A DNA stretch of 38,508 nucleotides, taken from assembly GCA_009695195.1 (NCBI GenBank), contig SIBJ01000028.1:1-38508 (forward strand). The letters are read 5' to 3'. The notes under the pieces are model-generated. The model saw only the letters and a program-made list of their open reading frames with translations, did not search any database and was not told the origin of the DNA. This stretch comes from Pedosphaera sp. (GTDB lineage Bacteria > Verrucomicrobiota > Verrucomicrobiia > Limisphaerales > JADLHS01). Both the position numbers and the translations under genes were made by a program. Positions 34,101-38,508 of the stretch are shown one piece after another (positions within the stretch are counted from its first letter, which is position 1; every line of letters starts with the position of its first letter).

Positions 34101-34648
34101 AGGCCGAGGTCGTGGAGTTTGGCGGCCAGCTCGGCGGGCAAATCCTTGCGCGCGGACAATTCCGCCAGCCGCGGCGCGGAGAGTCCGTGGCTTTGCAATT
34201 CCGCGAGCAGCCCGCTGAGTTGTTTTGCAAAGCCCGGCCGCCGCGCGCTTTTGTCGAAGCGCTTGAGTCCGGATGCGCGCTGGAGCAGCAGCGCCCGCAA
34301 AACCATCACGCGTCCTTCTTCGCTCAACGATGACGGCGCGACGGCGTCCAGTTTTTCCAGCGCGTAACGGGCGAGCCGGTCGAAGGAAAAGATTTGCAGC
34401 CGCGCGTAACCCCGGAGAGCGGACGGCGGAGGGCGGAGGGCGGAACACTGACTTCCGCCTTCTGGTCTCTGACCTCCGACCTCTGAGCCAGCGAGCAACT
34501 GACGTTCGAGCTGAAACGTGGCCTGCTTGGGCGCGAGCAGGATCAGGGGCGGGCCGGCGGGATCGCGCGCGAGTTCGGCGCGGATCTCCGCGAGGCAGCG
34601 AAAAGTTTTTCCGCTGCCCGCCGGGCCGAGAAGGAAGCGCGCTGGCAC
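31151..34648 (-). CDS. addB: AddB-like helicase-nuclease subunit with PD-(D/E)XK domain
   Basis: An 1165-residue protein starting at GTG. Walker A GPAGSGKT is at 8-15. The C-terminal nuclease has V-M-D973-Y-K975. Cysteines C810, C1134, C1137 and C1143 fit the AddB iron-sulfur cluster that closes the nuclease domain. AddB works with AddA in end resection for recombination and degradation of foreign DNA. AddA is not adjacent: a pseudogene lies downstream and the Fic gene upstream. Residues about 55-80, 339-348, 545-557 and 746-755 are encoded by repeat-like DNA and look like insertions relative to the family, yet the frame is intact. The likely original partner upstream is the MBL nuclease gene. 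Confidence 0.85.
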   Translation of the reverse strand: MPARFLLGPAGSGKTFRCLAEIRAELARDPAGPPLILLAPKQATFQLERQLLAGSEVGGQRPEGGSQCSALRPPPSALRGYARLQIFSFDRLARYALEKLDAVAPSSLSEEGRVMVLRALLLQRASGLKRFDKSARRPGFAKQLSGLLAELQSHGLSAPRLAELSARKDLPAELAAKLHDLGLLLAAYTGWLAEHELQDANHLLDFAATTLRGHSARRSPLAIHRSPDPAISIAALWLDGFAEMTPAELDLLAAVLPHCERATLAFCLDHEPRGAEPWLSIWAVVGKTFSRCRERVTALTGAEPEVELLARDPVKNRFTTNPPLAHLESHWSQPQPLTLHVSRFTFHAPRLVACADPDAEAAFAAREVLKFVRGGGRFREAAVLVRQLDGYQKPLERAFRRYGVPFFLDRREGVAHHPLAELTRSALRTVAFDWAQDDWFAALKAGFAAVDETEIDALENESLARGWRGAKWRTPIQLGGNEAELGARLERLREKLLRPFSALAAKLASFQNQPTGAQLAGALRDFWEESGVERTLEQWSVAESSPIADGQSPIANRPSALHATVWAQMNSWLDNLALAFPREALPLRDWLPVLEAGLANLTVGVIPPALDQVLIGAIDRSRNPDLKLAFVLGLNEGVFPAAPATPLILSEDDRAALDGRGVALGADLRERLARERYFGYIACTRSSERLVLTFAHANSDGKKLNVSPFVAHVQRMFPELETEEFTGADWRAAEHAIELVEPLMAMRSAEGGVRNWEKLRQISALGELDRGLRALKNPQPDESLSPALAEKIFGPALNSSVSRLEEFAKCPFRFLVHSGLRAEERKVFELDFREQGSFQHDVLKIFHEQLAAEGKRWRDLAPVAARERVGRIADGLLAKYRDGLLRDSAQTQFTARVLTRALQDFIEVITGWMQTRYQFDPARVELGFGREGEVPAWTLALGGGRELRLNGRIDRVDLFRAPGSDSALCVVMDYKSSAKKLDPVLLEHGVQLQLLSYLTVLRHWPDVKKSFGVERLVPAGVFYVNLRGGYSSGTSRAALADAEAARKDAYRHTGRFDVSVLRQLDASGDARGEQFNFRLKKDGTPHANSAEVLSPAEFTALLTRVESQLREMGARIFSGEAKVDPYRKGAETPCEYCDYANVCRIDPWTHEYRVLRRADEEADEE
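32979..33014. repeat. 14-bp tandem repeat inside addB
   Basis: CGATTGGC occurs at 32979-32986, 32993-33000 and 33007-33014, with TATCGG or CATCGG between, giving a 14-bp period. It encodes addB residues 545-557 (SPIADGQSPIANR region). The period is not a multiple of three, so the peptide repeat differs in phase from unit to unit. Confidence 0.75.
33607..33634. repeat. 7-bp tandem repeat inside addB
   Basis: Four tandem heptamers, three CGTGAAA and one CGTGAAG, encode addB residues 339-348 (LHVSRFTFHA on the minus strand). This kind of word is usually intergenic. Confidence 0.8.
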
Positions 34649-34696
34649 GGGAGAGTTTTCGCGCAGAGCACCGCTGACGGAAAGATATTTCGGAGG

Positions 34697-34765
34697 CGGA
34701 TCAAACCTCCACCGCTTTGCCGGGCTGCGGCTGGATGATTTTTATTGGGGGATCGCGCGCGCGCG
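34697..34765. repeat. Direct repeat, left copy (duplicate of MBL gene 3' end)
   Basis: Bases 34697-34739 are identical over 43 bp to 36096-36138, and similarity continues imperfectly to about 34765. Read on the minus strand it encodes IIQPQPGKAVEV and the TGA of the MBL nuclease gene. It lies between the Fic stop codon and the addB start, so it is a leftover gene end. Confidence 0.85.
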
Positions 34766-34769
34766 CCGT

Positions 34770-35774
34770 TCACGCGAGAATGTAGCGGCCCGACTTTCTG
34801 GTGCCGACGCGGCGAACCATCCCCGCCGTGAGCAGCGGGTTTAACAATTTCAGAGCGCCTTGTTTCGTCACGCCCAGCGCCGCCCAGATTTCCGCCGGCG
34901 ACATGTGCTTGCGGTCGCGAAGCATTTGCAGCAGTTGCTCCTGTTTCGGACGCAGCACGAGTTTTCGCCGGCCCGACTTCGCCGTGAGCCGCTGCACCCG
35001 GCCCCAGACTTTCTCCAGCGTCACGCGCAAGCCTTCCGCCGCATACTCCAGCCAGCCGGTGAGGTCCGCGTCCGACTTCCGCACGTTTTCCAAAGCCGCG
35101 TAATAGCGCGGACGATTCTCCCAATAAAATTCATCCACCGAGAAGATGTGATGCGTGTCGAATCCGCGCCGGTAGAGTTCCCACAATGCCAGCGTGCGTC
35201 CGGTGCGCCCGTTCCCGTCGGCAAACGGATGAATTTCCTCGAACCGATAATGTAGAACCGCCGACGAGAGCACGGGTGAGAGCCGGGGCGCTTCCTGGTT
35301 CCACCACGCCAACAGTTCAAACATCAGCCCCGACACCTCGCCGGCGGGCGGCGGCACATACCGGCCCACGCGAACGGCGATGGTGCGATACCGCCCCGCC
35401 GTTCCCTGATCCATGACGCCGCCGGCGATGACCTGATGCAGCTTTAGAAGATGCTCATGGGTCAGCGGGCTTTTTTTTAGATGCTGCTCGATGAACCGCA
35501 AGCCCGCAAAATAGTTGAGCACTTCCTGTTTCGAGCGCCCGGTTGCGGACGGCAATTCGTTTCCCTCCGCCAGCAGCCGCACCTGTTCCAGCGTCAGCGG
35601 ATTGCCTTCGATGGCGGTGGAGGAATGAGCGTTGCGCAGGCGCGTGTCTTTTTGCAGCGCGGGAATCCACGGCACCTGCACGGTCGCCGCCAGAATCTTT
35701 TCCCGCAGGGCGGCGATTTCCTCAAGCTGCGCCACCAGGCCGTAGCGGATCGTGAATTGCGGTTGATAACTCAC
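34770..35774 (-). CDS. Fic-family protein with C-terminal winged helix
   Basis: A 334-residue Fic protein. The catalytic motif HPFADGNGR starts at H182. An N-terminal inhibitory helix SSTAIEGN (51-58) matches the class II autoinhibition signature. The C-terminal 70 residues form a winged helix (MSPAEIWAALGVTKQGALKL). Fic enzymes usually transfer AMP to proteins. The start is GTG at 35774, giving the family-typical opening MSYQPQFTI; the frame reaches a TTG at 35798 but that would lie inside the promoter. The gene is flanked by direct repeats that duplicate the MBL gene end, so it seems to be an inserted cassette. Confidence 0.9.
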   Translation of the reverse strand: MSYQPQFTIRYGLVAQLEEIAALREKILAATVQVPWIPALQKDTRLRNAHSSTAIEGNPLTLEQVRLLAEGNELPSATGRSKQEVLNYFAGLRFIEQHLKKSPLTHEHLLKLHQVIAGGVMDQGTAGRYRTIAVRVGRYVPPPAGEVSGLMFELLAWWNQEAPRLSPVLSSAVLHYRFEEIHPFADGNGRTGRTLALWELYRRGFDTHHIFSVDEFYWENRPRYYAALENVRKSDADLTGWLEYAAEGLRVTLEKVWGRVQRLTAKSGRRKLVLRPKQEQLLQMLRDRKHMSPAEIWAALGVTKQGALKLLNPLLTAGMVRRVGTRKSGRYILA

Positions 35775-35780
35775 GGCGCA

Positions 35781-35825
35781 ACCATATTGATGAGACAACC
35801 GTAAGTCAACTTATCAGACAACCGT
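35781..35825 (-). promoter_or_regulatory. Fic promoter with paired operator-like repeats
   Basis: On the minus strand TTGACT (35804-35809) and TATGGT (35781-35786) are 17 bp apart, and the -10 ends six bases before the GTG. The word ACGGTTGTCT occurs twice (35816-35825 and 35793-35802), 23 bp apart, upstream of the -35 and inside the spacer. A repressor, possibly the Fic protein through its own winged helix, could bind there. Confidence 0.5.
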
Positions 35826-35904
35826 GGGCGGCAGACGTTATTTGCGAAAAAGGGCTGAATCGAAAATAAGCCGCAAACCTATTTTCGATCCGACGGGTCA
35901 AGTG

Positions 35905-36096
35905 GTCGGAGCGCGGGCGGCCCGCCCGCGAGTTCGTTGGTAATCGTCATGATCGTTGGGCTGATGCCGTGAACTGGGGGCCGTAGGTCACTTCTCGGTC
36001 TGGTGTGCGATCGCCGTGCCGACGACGGTCGGGTCGGTGACTGCGTTGACGGCAAGGTTCCGGGGTTCACGCGGGCGGGCCGCCCGCGCTCCGAAC
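35905..36096. repeat. Inverted-repeat element with GCGGGCGGCCCGCCCGCG arms
   Basis: Arms 35905-35936 and 36065-36096 share 25 bp as reverse complements, each itself a palindrome of GC-rich words. The 128-bp centre has no ORF. The right arm ends exactly where the right direct repeat begins. It fills most of the gene-free region 35826-36099. Confidence 0.75.
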
Positions 36097-36163
36097 GGAT
36101 CAAACCTCCACCGCTTTGCCGGGCTGCGGCTGGATGATCTTTATTTTGGGATGCCGCGCGCGG
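36096..36163. repeat. Direct repeat, right copy (functional 3' end of MBL gene)
   Basis: Identical over 43 bp (36096-36138) to 34697-34739, with weaker similarity to about 36163. It contains the last codons and stop of the MBL nuclease gene, which is intact here. Confidence 0.85.
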
Positions 36164-37476
36164 ATCTGGTCCTCGAACCATTTGCGCGAGGCGCCATCGC
36201 CGTGGCCAAGCAACACGGCGCGCGGCGAAACCTGGCCCACGAAATCCAGCAAGTCATCGCGGTTCGCGTGGGCGGTTAGGTCGAAATCCTGCACGTCGCA
36301 ACGCCGCGTCACGCGGCCCGCGCCGGGACTGAACACGAACGTCTCGCCGGGCTTCGCCGCCTTGAGCCGTCCGCCGGGCGTTGAAGGATCGGCATAACCG
36401 ACGAAGAAAATGGACTGGCGTTCGTCACCGGCCATGCGCACGGCGAGGTCGTGAGCGGCGGTGTTCTCCGCCATCATCCCGGAGGTGAGCACGAAGATGC
36501 GTCCGCCGCCGAGCTTCATGATTTCGCCCTGGCCCTTTTCGAGCACGACGAGATTGTGCGCTTCGTGAAGTTGCAGGTTCGTGTGCTGGCGATGCGTGCG
36601 ATGGGCTTCGAGGTCGTAGATTTCGGTGAACACGCGGCCCAGTCCGCCGATGTAAACCGGCTGGCGCTTCAATTTCCCCTCGCGCATGAGCAGCGCGAGC
36701 AGCGCGAGAATCTCCTGCGTGCGCCCGAGCGCGAACGACGGGATGAGCACGCTGCCTTTGCGTTTGAGCGCGCGCTGGATGGCGACGGTCAGCCGCTCGA
36801 TCTCGCCCTGGCGCGTGAAATTTTTTGGCGTGGGGCGGTTGCCGCGCGTGGTTTCCATGATGAGCACGTCGGCCTTCACGTCCTGGAAGCGCGCGGCGCG
36901 CAGGATGGTCTGGTCGTGAAAGCAAACATCGCCGGTGTAGAACAACGTCTCCTTTTTGCCGCGCAAAAGGATTCCCGCCGAGCCGAGCGTGTGGCCGGCG
37001 TCAAAAAATTCCAGCGTCGGCGAGGAAGAACCCGCGCGCGTCTTCGAGAACGACGCCCATTCGACTTCGCGGTTGTAGCGGTAGCCTTGAAAGACCGGCG
37101 CGATGTCGTCCACTTCGTCGTGGGTGTACAGCGGATACTCCTTGAGGCCGAGTTCGTCGCGCTGCTTGGTCATCACGTTCACCGAGTTGTGCAGCACGCG
37201 CTCGATGATGAAATAACTTTGCTCCGGCAACATCACGTGCGCCTTCGGAAAATGGCGCAGCGCCACCGGCAGCGTGCCGACGTGGTCGTGATGGCAATGC
37301 GAAATGGCGATGGCATCAAGCTCTTCGTTGAGGATGGATTTGAACAACGGCATCGCGGCGCGGCCTTCGAGCTTGGGATGCATGCCCGAGTCCATCAGCA
37401 GGCCGTGGCCCTCGAAGTTCACGAACCACGCGCTGGCGCCGATGTCGGTTTCAGGATTGAGATTGATGATGCGCAT
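36100..37476 (-). CDS. MBL-fold/beta-CASP RNA-processing nuclease-like protein
   Basis: A 458-residue metallo-beta-lactamase protein. The zinc motif HCHHDH is at 60-65, and GHTLGSAG carries a further ligand. The beta-CASP part has PSFALGRTQEIL, and a C-terminal DLTAHANRDDLLDFV with a late LGHGD completes the CPSF73/RNase J-like arrangement. Such enzymes cleave RNA. The frame continues upstream to 37869 over the next gene; ATG 37476 begins the first strand. It follows the DUF4412-like gene by 11 bp. Its 3' end is duplicated 1.4 kb downstream, across the Fic gene. Confidence 0.9.
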   Translation of the reverse strand: MRIINLNPETDIGASAWFVNFEGHGLLMDSGMHPKLEGRAAMPLFKSILNEELDAIAISHCHHDHVGTLPVALRHFPKAHVMLPEQSYFIIERVLHNSVNVMTKQRDELGLKEYPLYTHDEVDDIAPVFQGYRYNREVEWASFSKTRAGSSSPTLEFFDAGHTLGSAGILLRGKKETLFYTGDVCFHDQTILRAARFQDVKADVLIMETTRGNRPTPKNFTRQGEIERLTVAIQRALKRKGSVLIPSFALGRTQEILALLALLMREGKLKRQPVYIGGLGRVFTEIYDLEAHRTHRQHTNLQLHEAHNLVVLEKGQGEIMKLGGGRIFVLTSGMMAENTAAHDLAVRMAGDERQSIFFVGYADPSTPGGRLKAAKPGETFVFSPGAGRVTRRCDVQDFDLTAHANRDDLLDFVGQVSPRAVLLGHGDGASRKWFEDQIRARHPKIKIIQPQPGKAVEV

Positions 37477-37487
37477 GAAATTGTTGG

Positions 37488-38243
37488 TTACTTGGCCGCC
37501 GGTTCGCCGCCGCCGAGGAGTTTCGCCGTCAAGCCCGCCATCAACGCCTCGACGCTGGAATATTCCTGGAAGCCGACCGGCGCGTCGTAGGATTTCGCGT
37601 CGGGCTTCGCGAGTTGAATCTGGCGATAGCGGATCACCACCGTGTCTTCTTTCTCCTTCGTCATGATTTGGACGGGGAAATCCTTCAGGTCGGTCGCGTT
37701 CCAGATCGTGGCTTCCTGCTTGCCGCCTTTGTCGTCGGTGACGACGACGCGGTTTTTCACGCAAACATGGCCGTCGAGCGTTTCCTTGCCGGTTTCGATT
37801 TTGTGGAGCTTGGGTTTTTTCTCGTAAGCTTCCACCTCTTCCTTCGAGAGTGTGGTTTTGACGTAGCATTGGAGGCCGGGAAAAATAATGAAGTTCGCCC
37901 TCGTGTCGGGCCGGATGACGCTGACGACGCGGTCCATGCCGAGCTGCTTCAACGCCTCCGCGCCGACGGCGGGCATGTCTTTGTTGCGGATTTTCGCGGT
38001 GTCAATCTCCACGCGGACCTTGTTGTCGAGCAGCGCGAAGTCCATCGGGGTGGAAATTTTTTCTTTCTGGTCCTTGCCATAGACGGTGATGGTGGCTTTG
38101 GCGGAAAACGCCGTGAGGTCGCCGAACAACTTGGTGAGCGCGGCATTGACGCCGGCGGTCTGGCCGGGCGCTTCGAGCTGGGCGAACGCCGCGCCGCGCG
38201 CCAGCGCCAGGGCGATGAGTGCGGAAGCGAAAAAAATCTTCAT
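37488..38243 (-). CDS. Exported DUF4412-like protein
   Basis: A 251-residue protein with a signal peptide (about 1-21, ending AAFAQ). The mature part alternates beta strands: FSAKATITVYGKD, then FALLDNKVRVEID and RANFIIFPGLQCYV, followed by KIETGKETLDGHVCVKNRVVV. This resembles DUF4412/LolA-like periplasmic proteins. ATG 38243 is preferred over the longer frame, which reads into the repeat at 38331. A promoter-like pair lies at 38274-38302. It leads a likely transcript with the MBL nuclease gene. Confidence 0.75.
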   Translation of the reverse strand: MKIFFASALIALALARGAAFAQLEAPGQTAGVNAALTKLFGDLTAFSAKATITVYGKDQKEKISTPMDFALLDNKVRVEIDTAKIRNKDMPAVGAEALKQLGMDRVVSVIRPDTRANFIIFPGLQCYVKTTLSKEEVEAYEKKPKLHKIETGKETLDGHVCVKNRVVVTDDKGGKQEATIWNATDLKDFPVQIMTKEKEDTVVIRYRQIQLAKPDAKSYDAPVGFQEYSSVEALMAGLTAKLLGGGEPAAK

Positions 38244-38273
38244 GGAACAAATCGGGTTGATACGACAGCGGAG

Positions 38274-38302
38274 AACATAGCCGTCCGGGCGGGGTTGACC
38301 AA
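38274..38302 (-). promoter_or_regulatory. Promoter of the DUF4412-MBL unit
   Basis: On the minus strand TTGGTC (38297-38302) and TATGTT (38274-38279) are 17 bp apart, 30 bp before the ATG. Confidence 0.45.
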
Positions 38303-38330
38303 ACAAATTCCTGTAAGGTACGTCTTCGGG

Positions 38331-38508
38331 GGTGCGATTAATGGCGGGTGAGGGTGAGAGGGTGCTGGCGGTATTTTTGGACTGCGGTGGCAAGTCGGAC
38401 GCGACACCGCTTTCGAGCGCACGGGGCGGGTGGCTCATTGCTAGCGCCGTCGTCGCTGCCACAGCGGTGTCGCGTCCGACTTGCCACCGCAGTCCATAAT
38501 GCCCTCAC
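38331..38508. repeat. Inverted-repeat element, copy 2, opposite orientation
   Basis: Arms 38378-38413 and about 38463-38496 form the same inverted repeat as 23735-23853, with one degenerate inner end. Read on the other strand it matches copy 1 nearly throughout, including the outer flank (GGTGCGATTAATGG, CGGTATTTTTGG). It runs to the end of the window, which holds no further gene. Confidence 0.85.

Noticed and set aside
36451..37590. 379-residue plus-strand ORF
   Set aside because: Antisense to the MBL nuclease gene with its intact zinc motif.

Overview
The window looks like a chromosomal fragment of a verrucomicrobial bacterium, probably of the Pedosphaera/Limisphaerales type. The evidence is indirect. 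Coding DNA is GC-rich. Several Tat-exported Gfo/Idh/MocA oxidoreductases lie beside DUF1080 and ThuA proteins. Other genes encode a cytosolic Hanks-type kinase, a neutral-ceramidase-like protein and a DUF4412-like periplasmic protein. Most intergenic gaps hold a different palindromic repeat. No rRNA or other phylogenetic marker is present to confirm the lineage.

Layout. 1-4357 is an accessory block ending at the 3' end of a tRNA-Arg(UCG) gene: a truncated PLD/SNF2-type helicase, a DUF433/PIN-like toxin-antitoxin pair, a small unknown ORF and a 25% GC strip. 4473-8440 is a three-gene minus-strand operon (DUF1080 hydrolase, then two Gfo/Idh/MocA dehydrogenases) that fits 3-keto-glycoside chemistry. 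8627-10761 holds two sugar-nucleotide SDR enzymes, one of them RfbE-like. 10930-15259 holds small exported proteins, a zinc-ribbon Ser/Thr kinase, an SDR reductase, a DsbA-like protein and a DUF1232-like protein. 15370-17399 is a two-gene unit of an unknown protein and a beta-class DNA methyltransferase fused to an Mrr-type nuclease. 17427-23621 holds PBP4-type carboxypeptidase, TfoX-like protein, a lipoprotein, a zinc alcohol dehydrogenase and an M3 peptidase. 23966-27329 (plus strand) holds TauE/SafE, a CBM9-like protein, a MazEF-like pair and a ceramidase-like protein. 27395-30487 holds ThuA, a ThuB-like Gfo/Idh protein and YceI. 30742-31135 is a frameshifted gene remnant. 31151-38243 holds AddB, a Fic protein, an MBL/beta-CASP nuclease and a DUF4412-like protein.

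The most interesting parts are as follows. The Fic gene sits between direct copies of the 3' end of the MBL nuclease gene, as if a cassette had inserted there and separated it from addB. AddB contains several in-frame peptides that look translated from interspersed repeats. A 36-bp inverted-repeat element occurs twice in nearly identical form, in opposite orientations, with a diverged relative elsewhere. Several genes have a -10-like hexamer only 5-8 bp before the start codon, which suggests leaderless mRNAs. The methyltransferase-nuclease fusion has a low-GC target-recognition region.

Start codons were chosen by eye. Promoter and terminator calls are pattern matches, and functions rest on recognised motifs, not on searches.
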